DNA of 60,000 nt from Antedon mediterranea (lineage: Eukaryota > Echinodermata > Crinoidea > Comatulida > Antedonidae). This document shows positions 1 to 12,800 of the stretch, one piece after another. Location: the NCBI RefSeq assembly GCF_964355755.1, contig NC_092672.1, forward strand, positions 2,606,001 to 2,666,000, written 5' to 3'. Under the pieces are notes generated by a model. It was not told the DNA's origin. It ran no database searches and worked only from the letters and a program-made list of their open reading frames with translations. The position numbers and the translations under genes are program-made. Numbering within the stretch: position 1 is the stretch's first letter; each line of letters starts with the position of its first letter.

Positions 1-94
1 AAAATACATATGGGGTGATGTCATATAATCACCATATTTGGGCACATCACACTTTTTTCTCAAACTAGTTTGATAGTGTAGACAGAGCTTTAAG
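1..94 (+). repeat. MITE-A copy 1 (cut by window edge)
   Basis: Right part of the palindromic element, ending with tagtttgatagtgtagacag. The left arm lies outside the window. MITE-A is defined by 15 copies here: terminal inverted repeats CTCTGTCTACACTATCAAAC and its complement, about 145-155 bp, often bounded by TA. Confidence 0.85.
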
Positions 95-1084
95 AAGAGG
101 TCATCGAGCAATGACAATTCATTTTATACTCATTGTTAAAGTCACAAAATGGATTAGTAAAGACGAGTCAAGTAGAAATATAGGTATCTTGTCTTGACAA
201 TGGATTTAAAAAAAAATAAACAAAACAGTTATTGATGCAGTGATTGAAATTATACTGTTTAGTCAACCTTGTATTGGATTGACTAATAGGTACAGTAATT
301 TGAATGTTTTACCATGATGTAAAGAGTGATTGGGAAAAACGTCTTCCAAAGAAAAAGTTGAAATTTGAAAAGTGTTAGTACTGTACTTGTCTCATTTTCA
401 TTAGACAATAAAACAAGATATTTTAGGGAGTTGCTCCGGAGTTGACATGTTGACATGAGATACAACCTTCTGAAGAATATAGATTTGTATCTAAATTTAA
501 TTATCAAAAAATCTCTTAGCATAAAAGACAGTAGGTCAATGATGGTCAAAGAATGATACAGTACTTTCAGTTCCTTAAATTCAGGTATGGTCACGGTTAC
601 CACATTTTAAGGAAGTCAAATTCTTTGTTAGTATTTACTCAGGAATGATGTTGTTACCACAGAAAGAAACATAGTTCATAGGACTCAGCTCAGGAGTGGT
701 GTTACCACAAGTGAGCCACAGGTATTTTTTACCTGTTGTTGCTCTGTAAATAATGATCTATTTGCAGAGTACTGTATGTGATCATCCCATCATCTCATTT
801 TGGTAAACTAGGTGGGGGTCTAACATAATTAAGTTGGTATGGTATACAGTACTTAGAAATCTGTTGGAGGATTAATAGTAAACATGTAATGCTGGGCTAA
901 AATTCAATTAATCATTTTTTAATATGATAATCTTGGGAATGTTGGGATAAAGAATTGTATGATGTCTTTCTTCAACAATAAAATGTTTGGAACACACCAA
1001 GACGTACAGTACTGTTATACATTATGATTGAATTTTTGTGTATGGTCTCATGCTTTGTCTACTCTCTTTCCTCACGCTTTTGCT

Positions 1085-1390
1085 TGGCTCCTCCTATCAC
1101 CCCTGCCAACCCATATTATCACCCCTGCCCCACCCTTTTATCACCCCTTCGCCATCCCTCTTATCACCCTTGTTCTACCCCTTGCATCACCATGCTCAAC
1201 CCCTCTTATCACCCCTGCCCCATCCTATTCACCACTGCCCCACCCCTCTTATCATCCCTGCCTATCCCTTTTATCACCCTTGCTTACCCCTCTTATCCCT
1301 GTTCCACCCTCTTATCACCCAATCCCCAACCCTCTTATGGCATGTCCCACCCCTCTTATCACCCCTGCCCCACCCCTTTTATACCTAACA
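1085..1390. repeat. Minisatellite, CCCCTCTTATCACCCCTGCC type
   Basis: Degenerate pyrimidine-rich tandem repeat of units such as acccctcttatcacccctgc. It has no stop codons in any plus-strand frame, which explains three long overlapping ORFs here. Confidence 0.9.
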
Positions 1391-2307
1391 GTCAATATCC
1401 TCACTCTTTGCCAATCTTTCTCACATTGCTGTTTGTGAATTGACGTCTTTACGTGTCATCTGTGTTTAATGTTTATCATTAAACCACACCTCATTTACTA
1501 CTGTACTGCCGCGTAGAGTAGAAAAACAGAAACTAAAGAGAAAGTACGTAAAATGTTAAGTAGGAAAATAACAACTAAGGGACATTAAGTGATATGAACC
1601 CAAGGGAAGCAAAACAGAACAGTAGCAAATCCCTTTTTACATTTCAATATTAAATCTTTTGTTATTTTGGAACTTACTATTTAAAGTTAACAATATAGTA
1701 ACATTACATACCTATTTGAATATTAAGCAGATAGCTATGTTTTCAAGAAAACCCAGAAGCCGAGAATAAAAGTTATAACATAGAATAATGTACTGTAAAA
1801 CCACCTTTATTCTCCACAAAACAATACACTACTACTGTATACCATATTTCGTAGAAACACCCGTCGGATGCTAAACCTACGATAAATAAAAGATCAAACA
1901 AGGTCGAATTGAAGTTGAAATAATAGATAGCAGTTAACCTTAAAAATAAGAAAACATGAAAAACACAAAATTTAAGAATATTTTAATGATGAAATCAACA
2001 ACAATTTGGAGTCTAATTATCTATTTAAAAGCCCATAAAAGGGTAAGTGACAAAAGGCCTGTCAAATTGTATTGACAATCTAACTACAGAGTAAATGAAC
2101 TTAATTCACCTATGAAATCAAACAACTACTGTACATATATACTATGTAAACAGTTTAATCTCTGGTGTGTATCCGGTACTAGAACTATTCATAAACATAT
2201 GAACATTGGAGTATTAAAATATTGTCCAGTATTTTCACTTTAGACAGAAATCATATGTGATACACAGGCTAAAGCCCAGAAGCTTTTTTATAGACAATTT
2301 CAAATAC

Positions 2308-2364
2308 TAGAGCACATCACATTTTTTTGTCAGATAAAGTTTTATAGTGTAGACAGAGCTTAAG
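2308..2364 (-). repeat. MITE-A copy 2, partial
   Basis: Only one arm is clear: a gcacatcac core stretch followed by tatagtgtagacagagct. Confidence 0.75.
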
Positions 2365-3116
2365 ACTTGTATTCATACTTTATTAGCCCCAAAACGGCTG
2401 AATATGATTTGGTACATACTGTAACAAGAAGAATCTAACACACCAATCAAAACCTGCGACTCAGGTGGTAACCTTTACCATGTGCTTAAATTTTGTTAAA
2501 ACCCATGGTTAAACTAAACCGCATGAAAGTATCAAAAGTGCGAACAATATTTAAATTTACCGGTGACCTTTGGTAAAGTTACCATGGTTAAATACCATTT
2601 TTTAAGTCCATTGCGAACAAGGCTTAAGGCTTTTGGTCAGATCCCTGTTAGTGCCTGAATATCACAGGTAATACAGACTATCGTATTTGAACAAAACTTA
2701 GATACACTTTATCCTAGGAATATCTTCTATTCCATCTATCGAAACAAAGCATTCAACTGATTGCTTAGATTTTATTATTTTTCTATGAAAACTGAAGGAC
2801 AAATTCATCTTGGTTGTCTGACATTTTGCTTTGACAAGACATTATCTATAATTGTAATAAAATCCCCCTGTCTTATCCGGTTAAAGTTAATAGTTAAGTG
2901 ATATGCATATGTGTTCAGGTAATATTAAAATGACCCTGGCATTGAAATCTTGATTACAATCTCACTTGGAAGGAACTACACATCGGCAAGGTCAAGTTCA
3001 TGATTTCTTAAAAAATTATTGGATAGAAAGTGATTTCTTTTTGCTGCCTTATTGTATTTTACATGTTTTTCCCCTATTTTATTGGTTAAGATTAACATTG
3101 ACATCCCATAATATTA

Positions 3117-3260
3117 AGCTCTGTCTACACTATCAAACTTTATGTGAAAAAAAAAATGTGATGTGCTCATCATATGGACATGATGATGTTCACTACCATA
3201 TTTAAAGCATTTCACTACACTTTTTTTCAAACTAGTTTGATAGGGTAAACAGAGCTTTAG
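3117..3260 (+). repeat. MITE-A copy 3, full length
   Basis: Both inverted ends are present (agctctgtctacactatc ... gatagggtaaacagagct), with the central catatggacatgatgatg core. It lies about 390 bases before the first visible C3 exon. Confidence 0.9.
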
Positions 3261-3649
3261 AGTACCTGCGACTTTTAGGAACCAGTTAGTCGTGTGCTCC
3301 ACTTGCTTATAAACAGAGCATTAGTGTAGGCCTATGTGTGGTTTTTATTTGTCTTCCATTAGTTGGGGTTTTATTCTCATTTTCTCTATTTGTTCTAGTT
3401 CTCATGCATTTTTTTCTTACTAATCATTTGAAAATAGGTTTGTTTTTATTTTTGTTTTTTATTGATTTTGATCATATATTTATTTACTCAAATTAATCAT
3501 AATATTAATAGATAGTGAATGTGTGGCTAGTGTGAAAATAACTCCAAAGAACTATTAATGGAGATACTCAATTAATTGACCAATAATAATCCCAACACTC
3601 ACTGTACGGTCAAACTTTTGAGATAATACTAAATTTCATTTGTTTACAG

Positions 3650-3822
3650 ACCGACTTTATTCGTAACAGCGCCAAATGTGTTCCGTATCGGTGTTGAGGA
3701 AACAGTAGTAGTAAACGTATTAAACGTTAATGAGCCGATAGACGTCACGATCAACTTACAAGACCGGTCAAACGGCTCACCGCATGTCTACTCACACGTC
3801 ATATTGAAAGGAGTTAAGCCAG
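3650..3822 (+). CDS. C3: C3-like visible exon 1 (MG1 start), v1-57
   Basis: Acceptor tgtttacag, donor GTAGGT. Begins one base before a codon and ends in phase 1. Encodes TLFVTAPNVFRIGVEETVVV, which matches the C3 MG1 pattern of 'TPN-x-x-R-x-x-x-EETVV' directly after the signal peptide. This is the equivalent of vertebrate C3 exon 2. Confidence 0.92.
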
Positions 3823-6800
3823 GTAGGTGGTAGCTATATAACTGTCAATCACATGTTGACCAGAATGGTGTAAATAGGTTAATCTGTTAGAGATACTTAC
3901 TCTGAATTTTATATTTCTTTTAGCCTTTTTTAAACCTATTGTATATTTTTGAACTGTAGTTTTATTTGAGAAATATGTTTGTAAAATCGTTTAAGTGAGA
4001 ATTTTCGAATTGATTTGTAAAGGTCAAACTCACCAGTTATGAGATGCCATTCATCCCTATTTATTAACCTAGCAAAAATATTCCCATTTTAATAACAGTT
4101 TACAATTATCTACATGCTTATGTACTGTACACTATATTGATAGAAGATACACATGGGAGAATCCAGCATTATAGATTAGGCGGGTTGGGTGGGGAGGGGA
4201 TAAATATTTCATAAATGATTTAATAACGATATGTTGGGTTGCAGAAAAATAAAAATGGTCATTATTTTATTAAGGTTGTTTAGCCTCACTTAAATCCGCG
4301 CCTGATTCTGTAGTAAATGATACTATGATATCTAATATAAAATATTTGTTTAAAGGGTACACAAGGGTATAAAACGATCCTGTATGTTAAAACCTGTACT
4401 TTGTACTTCAAGGTACAGTACATATGACATAAACCATGTGAACCAACTATGTTTTGAAAAACATGAATGTTAATAACATTCTCATATAAACCTTGAACTT
4501 ACCAGTAAGGTAAGAACGAAATTCCATGGGCAAATAAAACAGGAGTGTTTGCGACCACATAACAAGCAGAACAATGTTCAGTACATGAAATTGTTGCAGC
4601 ATTATACAAAGGTATTGAACCAAATCGCAAGTGATACTTCATCACAGTGGGACTCACTCAATGAGTGCTCTATTAAAAGTTTGTAACAATGTAGCTTAGA
4701 CAATTCTGAGAGAGTAATTAGATAAATGTTGCCCTTTGTGTGACTGAGGAAAGTTCTCAATTTGAAATCAGAAATGTGTTTTGTGATATTTATAATATCA
4801 TTCCACCATAATAATACTATTCTGTTTAATTATGAAGAAAAAAATGCCTCCATGCGTTGTTCAAATATAAATGAACTCGTTAATTTAGCAAAACCCTATT
4901 AACACATGCCAGTTTTACCATGTTATATAAACTATTTAAGAGTAGTCCTACAGTACTTTCACAGATTTCCAACAATGCCTAGTTGTAGACGCATTACAGT
5001 GCACATTTTTTAGAAGATTAAAACTATTATAATAAGTGAGCTATACAATAAAATACACTAATGCATATAATCCCTGTGATTTAAGCATGCACAGAAGAAG
5101 AAACAGCCTGTCGTGAAAAAAAGTGAGGCAAGCATGATTCTATACTTCAAAATAAGTAATTTAAATGATCATAATATGGCGCCATTTCTAAAAAAATAGA
5201 TGAGAACGCATGATCAGTGCATGAACATTATAAAAAAGGTATTATAGCTGAATTGCTAGCATCCATCTCTTTTCTCCTATCTCTTTTTCCTTCTTTCACC
5301 CCTTTCTCTCTTATTATTCGATTCTAATATGCCAATTCACATCCTCAACAACGACTGATAAAATATATTTTCATAAGTTTTGTGTGTTCTGAGTTGCATC
5401 ATTCACACATGTGAATAATTCTTTTAACATGCCTTTTTTTTGGCTTAATGTTCACCCTAAATATAATACACAGTGATGTTAGGGAAGGAAAACTTGAATT
5501 TAATTCATTTTCAGTTATTAATTTTAGAAAGACGGAAAACATGAGAGTATTTGATAAGAGGTTCAATCATTGAAACATGACGCTTGTATACATAGGTTCG
5601 TTTACGTCATTTTTAGCTTTCTGAGAGGCAAACCAGTGGGTGATAATAAATCAATAAAAGAAATAAAACAACTCCTGGTAAAACGGTTTTGTAAGTTCAA
5701 TAATTAAAAGAGAAAACAAGTTCAATGAGTTTATTATATTGTAATGCTCTATCTAAAATATTCAGTCCATGTGTATGAACCAGCTACAGTACTACAGTAT
5801 GGTTAAATATACATTTTAGTCCATGTGTGTGAACAGAGTCTAAGACTCGACTGCTCATGGTTAAATATACATTTCAGTCTATGTGTGTGAACAGAGTTGA
5901 AGACTCAGCTACTCATGGTTAAATATACATTTCAGCCCATGTGTGTCATAATGGTCTGTAGAATTTAGTCCATGTGTAAACAGAGAGTTGAACTAGCTAC
6001 AGTACTCATATGGTCTGTAGACCTTATTCCACGTGTGAGTCAAAAAACCAGCTACTCAAGATTAAATACATTTCAGTCCATGAGTGTGAACAGAGAGTTA
6101 AATAATCATCTACAGTACTCATATGGTCTGTAGACTTCTGTTGTTTTGAGTCAAATAACCAGCTACTCGTCAGTCCATGTGTGTGAACAGAGAGTTGAAT
6201 AATCAGCTACTCATGGTCAGTAGACTTCAGTCCATGTGTGAGATTAGGTCTAATATTTATCATCCCACATGTAACTGTAATGAGCTGTAAAGGCTAAGAC
6301 CTAGGCTGTAGTTAATAGGGTCTCACTTGCTTCCAAAGTTTACATTATAGACCTAGTTTATTTCTTTAATTTATCACATGACTTCAAAATGGTAATTTGT
6401 AAAAGAAAACCACAAAATGCCCTGGAAGTCCACAAGGTACCAATGTCTCCTCCTACACATGGCCGACATTAAATGAACAAAATGAAATGCTAAGATTTTT
6501 TATTAGGAAAACCAGTATTACTATTAATCCCAAAAGTAAACTAAAATAAACCACAATGATTTTTTTGTCATCCATGCTTTACTGTAGAAAAACCATGCTG
6601 GAATTTTGCCATGAGATAAAATTCAAATAAACTTGATGTCAATAAACTGCTTAGGTCACGTTTAAGGTGTTTGCAGTGCATTCTTGTTTTGTATAAACAG
6701 CATTTTCCATTTTTTTTCTTTTTAAAGGGCTTGAGAATGAAACAGTAATGTTGACAAATTCATCTATTCCTAATAACACTCAACTTAACCAATAAAACTA

Positions 6801-9800
6801 GTTTACTACATTTAAACAACTTCCTCAATATTTAACATATTTTAAAAATTGGTCAAACTGTATATTACAATGTACAGTTTGGTACTAATTGACAGTTCAA
6901 GTATACACTGGTCAGGAATAGTGATAACAAACAAGTTTTAATCTCTCATAATTTCATTTTTAATCCATAAATTGGTTGCAATTATCTGAGTGTTGTTTTT
7001 ATTGAGCGTCGATGGAAATAAGGTCTTTAATAACATTTTCTGTGATTCAAACATTTTAAACACATTTTATTTTTCTTGATGTGTTTATATCACTTTCCAA
7101 CGACTCTAAATCTTATGAATATCATTAATGTGTAATTTAACATCAAATTAACTATGTCATAAATGTTAATTAGAAAAAGCAAAGAGACAAATAAACGAGG
7201 AAACAATAATTGAAAACATTCAGCAAACTTAAAGTTGTTTAAAGAATCTGCTGGGAAGATAGGAAGATTTTATGTGGCTTCAATTGAAATTGAAAAAAAA
7301 ATCTAAGACAGGAAATTAAAGATTACGATCACATGACCTTGTCTCTCCTTCATTTCTGAACCCCCACTAGTTGTTAGTCTGATGGTTTGTCCCCTTATCA
7401 GTTTTCAATGTGATTTGGCAGCGTACTTGATGATGGACTGTGAACCAAGCTGCATTTATGTTACTCTATCTCTCTGATAATTATAATCGGCTGTTTACAA
7501 TTACCAGTTTAAATTTCAATTTTTTTTTTTTATGTCTGATATAAGTCATGGAAATAGAATGTTATTATCGACTGACAAATTCAACAACATTTATTTTAAG
7601 GTCTCAAGCTTAAAAATAAAATTGCCGTAGGTGTATTAACTTAAATTTTCTTCTTAAACAATTGTTTTTTTATTTATTTTATTTATTTTATTCAATCGGA
7701 ACCAACAGCGATAATTACCGCCACTAACAGGTTTGATACAAACAAAGCCAGGACTGTTTAAAGCACCTTGATTGGTCCTAACATTGATCAAGGGCTTCTC
7801 TCGTCCAGTGCCCACCTTCTGTTGGAACCACCAGTGAGAGAGAGAGAGAAAAAAGCAAGCAAACAATAACTTTTAGCTCTTAAATACATTTGATGCAGTA
7901 GACCACCCCCTATTAAAAGGACACCTTTGGAACCTAACATAATGTAGTGTCTGTTATTAGGGTGTCCCTTGAATAGGGATTGCTCATAGTCTTTAAAAAC
8001 GTGCTCCCCTTTTTGATTCACATGAACGTGTTCCTTTAATTTTAGGATATCCACTGAATAGGGATGTCCCATAGGAAGGGTTACTGTAGGTTGTCTTGGG
8101 CACGTTTTTCCTACAATGCACCAATACCTAATTCACTCATAAACATTTTTTTTTTTAATGTTCTTTTCGTAATAAAAGACTTTTACAATAATCCTTTCAC
8201 TCAAAAAGTTCCTATAAATATCAAGTTCCCATCAGAGCCTAGTCAAGAGAGACTTTTCTGTTTTTATACGATTGAGACGTTCTGTCGTGTACACTTCCAC
8301 CTCTGGCCATTAGAAATTGTAACTCTCTGGGGTCAAAATTCACCATATCGGAGAACATAATGACTGCCTTAAATGTTATTGTGTATGACATTTCCCTTCT
8401 AATTAATACTAATACTTACATGTTCATTACGTTATTGTGTAACAGTTTTCAAACCTTCATATGTTTATTTGCATTTAATTCTAATATACAACACTTTGTG
8501 ACATTAAAATACAACTTACAGTAGCAACCAGAAATCGAGAGACAAATTCTGCTTTGTGGCAGCACTGTACACGATGTAGTACTGTATGTGCCATCCACAC
8601 CTGTGTGAAAGTCAGACGTGCAACTCATAAAGTCAAATATTATACAGTATTTGTGTGTCTGTACCTTTGTTGATTAAAGTGTTACTGTCTGTCTGCTTCA
8701 GGATTAAGTACATTTAAGTATTTAGGTGGGTCTTTATGACTATAATGCCATACAATTCCCAAAAGCTAATATTTTTACATTTTACCATAGTATTTTGTGA
8801 TCCTTAATTTGACTATTAAAAATTATATTTAAAATTTCTTTCATAAATATTTATACAGGTAGTGTGTTTTTGATTGACTGAAATTGATATAAATTCTGAA
8901 AACCATCAATATCATACATTACAGTATTCTACTAGTTTTTAAAAAAAAGTAAATAGTGTAGGGGTAAACTATGACGTTTCTGATGGGGTTTGGTTAGAAC
9001 ACTCCAACCGGATTATTAGGACATCATCATAAGACAATCCCATGAGATCTTAGGGCATAAGCCACAAGTTGTCACATTAAGCCAAGTAAAGAACATGACA
9101 TGTTCTTGGAAGGTGACAGGTTTTTACGTCAGCAAAATAAATAATAGTTTTTGTTGTACAATGAATGCATAAATACACATGGTGTACATACAATGGATGC
9201 ATTACACATGTTGTACAACTAAGTTTGAGCATAAATCAAAGTCTACTTGCTGTAGATTGTTATCAACTCATAACCCCTTGTTAATAATAGATTATGTATT
9301 GCACCCTAAATCAAACTACAGTATATGTGTATGTATATTGATCAAACAAAGTGATATATTTACATAACCTGTTTTTTTTTTTTATAATGCTTATCAGAAA
9401 GATGTTTTGCCCAAACTTTCATTCTGTTATAGTGTTATATTTTTTTTTGGGTAAATATTATGGCTTTGAAATAATATTTTGATCAAGAAAATACCACCCT
9501 TTTTGGGATTTTCCAAAACCTCCAGTGAGAGTGCAACAATGTGTTTTATTTCTTGATGAGAATAAAGTATTGTTCACATGGCAATGATTTTAAGTCTCCT
9601 CTAACAGTGATGGCATAGAGAATATTAATTGTTACATTTTTACCAAGCTTATGGACTACTGTAGTTTCTAGTCACTTGATCAATCAATCAATCAATTAAT
9701 CAACTTTATTTCAATCAACATTAAACAATATTACAGATGAGAGAGATATGATGAAAATTAAAATGATACACTAGTGAAGCTGTTCACAAAGCGTTCCTCT

Positions 9801-12800
9801 TCACACTATGTGATATCCACCAGGAGTTATCACAGAAGCTACCACACGGGTGGCTGTTGTTTGTGTTGCTGTAATTTTCAGCCATTGTATCTACTACTAG
9901 TACTACTGTAGTTGTATTATCAAAAATTCCCTAAATAAACCGGTTATTCTGAGATGGGTTTCCCCAGTATATTGTTTTAGCATCTTAGAAAATTTCATTC
10001 TGGATACATGCCCAAGGTAAAACTATCACACACTTCCTGCCATATGTAATAATTTATCAGTTTCCTCTCAATAAATTTAAGTACAATACTGGTCACGATT
10101 TCTTATCAGTGGGTTTTTTTTAAAATTGAGGTTCTCATGAATCTTAAGATTTAGAACTTGCTGTGAATTTGATAATTTGATGGAGATGTGAATTTGACAC
10201 AGGTTTAAGGAACTTTAAACAAAGTTATTTGTCAAGAAAGGAATTGGAATGAAATTTATGTGTCATAAACATTTTTCTTAAATGAAACATTGATACATGC
10301 ACGCTATATGAATGATTCATAAGAACATTATTAAATATTAATGGGATTGGCAGTCATGTTGCAAGGGTTATGGTCCAGGGGTCAGGATCCAGGGGTCGCG
10401 TCAAGGGGAATGCTTGAGAACTTTAACAGTTAACAGTATGTAGTGATCAATATTGATAATAACTCTAATTACATATCTGATGGTATAACATGGCTGGGGA
10501 TTTTACGTGTTAAACAGGTTTCATTATAGATTATGTAGTACTATAAGGTTCTTGAAAAATGTAATACAGTATTATTTTGCAATCTTAAGAATTATTAACA
10601 TTGAAATCAAACATGAATTTATAATATTCCATTCCATCAAGGTGGTATTCTTTTGTTGCATGTTTTGCCCAAACCTTGTTGATCTAGTTTCACTAGATAG
10701 TTTCACCAATAAGGACCATCTTTTTTTTTTCCATATACATCCAAGAGTGGTCAATGCTTTAAAGTAATTTTTACTAATATTTTGATCTCCTTTTCACACA
10801 TTGTCTTCTTTTTTTTTCTTTTTTTTTTCTTATAGTTCATATATCTGTTCCTTTTGTTCAATGTGTGGAAAATAAATAAATAAAACAAACAAACAAACAA
10901 ACAAAAACAGCGAGCAACTTGCCAATTACAAGATGGATAAACTATTTATAATTTATCGTGCATAAACTAAGTCTAATTTGAGGTTTAGAGAGTGGAGTTG
11001 AAAGAGTTGTGTGCTGGTACAGTACCTGGTCAGGATTGAACCTTAGACCCTGAGATTGTATAGGCAAGCTCCACTTCGGTTATAAACTGTTTATCCTGTT
11101 TTTAAAACCAATAAGTTTGATTTACATTAATAGTGGTATTTATATTGGAAAATTATTGATATTTATAATTTATTAATAAATCAATATTTCAGTATTTTTA
11201 CAGTACATTACACATTCACTTTCAAATGTTTTCAATTATAAATATAAAAATATGTGACTTAAATCACATGTATCGTTAACATGATTGATGTGTCAAAACA
11301 GATGATCTTAATTAGTGTTAATGGGCTAGTTGATTAAAGGGAAGGAAGTGGACCTTAAAGTAATTAGTACACATCCAAGTACACCACATTCTATGTATTT
11401 GATAGTGGCGCTGTAGATTGAACTAGCTTACCATCCAGGGTTCTTGGTTCATGCCCTTATTTAGGTCAGTTCCAAGATTTTTTTTTTAAATAATTAGTAC
11501 ACATCTAAGTACACCACATTCTATGTATTTGATAGTGGCACTGTAGATTGAACTAGCTTACCAACCAGGGTTCTTGGTTCATGCCCTTATTTAGGTCAGT
11601 TCCAAGATTTTTTTTTTAAATAATTAGTACACATCTAAGTACACCACATTTTATGTATTTGATAGTGGCACTGTAGATTGAACTAGCTTACCATCCAGGG
11701 TTCTTGGTTCATGCCCTTATTTAGGTCAGTTCAAAGTTTAAAAAAAAAAAAATTAGTACACATCTAAGTACACCACATTCTATGTATTTGATAGTGGCGC
11801 TGTTGATTGAACTAGCTTACCAACCAGTGTTCTTGGTTCATGCCCTTATTTAGGTCAGTTCCAAGATTTTTTTTTAAATAATTAGTACACATCTAAGTAC
11901 ACCACATTCTATGTATTTGATAATGGCGCTGTAGATTGAACTAGCTTACCATCCAGGGTTCTTGGTTCATGCCCTTATTTAGGTCAGTTCCAAGATTTTT
12001 TTTTTTAATAATTAGTACACATCTAAGTACACCACATTCTATGTATTTGATAATAGTGGCGCTGTAGATTGAACTAGCTTACCATCCAGGGTTCTTGGTT
12101 CATGCCCTTATTTAGGTCAGTTCCAAGATTTTTTTTAAAATAATCAGTACACATCTAAGTACACCACATTCTATGTATTTGATAATGGCGCTGTTGATTG
12201 AACTAGCTTACCAACCAGTGTTCTTGGTTCATGCCCTTATTTAGGTCAGTTCCAAGATTTTTTTTTTAATAATTAGTACACATCTAAGTACACCACATTC
12301 TATGTATTTGATAGTGGCGCTGTTGATTGAACTAGCTTACCAACCAGGGTTCTTGGTTCATGCCCTTATTTAGGTCAGTTCCAAGATTTTTTTAAAAATA
12401 ATCAGTACACATCTAAGTACACCACATTCTATGTATTTGATAGTGGCGCTGTTGATTGAACTAGCTTACCAACCAGGGTTCTTGGTTCATGCCCTTATTT
12501 AGGTCAGTTCCAAGATTTTTTTAAAAATAATTAGTACACATCTAAGTACACCACATTCTATGTATTTGATAATGGCGCTGTTGATTTAATAAGCTTTACC
12601 GACCAGGGTTCTTGATTCATGTCCCTATTGTTTGGTTCTAAGAAAGTTCCCACAGACATTAGTAACTAAAATATAAAAGCACATAATACAGTGACTGACT
12701 TATTTTAGAATAGGTCAGTATTACAGTATATTCTCTTCCTGTAAATTACTTTAAATTGATAAATTTTTAAATAAAGTAGGGAAAAAATAATCTATTTAAA

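Larger units (their letters stand above)
1..3649. other. Upstream region or intron 1 of the C3-like gene; no exon recognised
   Basis: The first visible C3 exon needs an upstream exon ending in phase 2, carrying the signal peptide. No ATG followed by a hydrophobic stretch and a phase-2 donor was found here. The segment holds three MITE-A copies or fragments and a CCCCTCTTATCAC minisatellite (listed separately). Otherwise it is unremarkable AT-rich sequence. Whether it is intron or promoter cannot be told. Confidence 0.5.
3823..11360 (+). other. Large first visible intron, part 1: no gene seen
   Basis: Part of a 15.8-kb intron (3823-19657), by far the longest in the gene. Contains a degenerate tandem repeat (5755-6245), a dispersed repeat near 7900-8090, and simple-sequence stretches such as AAAC repeats near 10880-10905. 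ORFs here are short and have no recognisable motifs. No exon-like segment with homology to MG1/MG2 was found. Confidence 0.6.

Noticed and set aside
1024-1443. Pro/Ser/His-rich ORFs in all plus frames, the longest with a signal-like start (MIEFLCMVSCFVYSL)
   Set aside because: The body is a pyrimidine-rich minisatellite. All frames are open for compositional reasons, and no phase-2 donor links the start to the first C3 exon.
1986-2054. Possible first exon MKSTTIWSLIIYLKAHKR followed by GTAAGT
   Set aside because: It ends in phase 0, while the next exon needs phase 2. The hydrophobic stretch is too short for a good signal peptide.
11361-12640. Regular direct repeats resembling a CRISPR array
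   Set aside because: The units are contiguous and alike throughout, with no unique spacers, in a eukaryotic intron.
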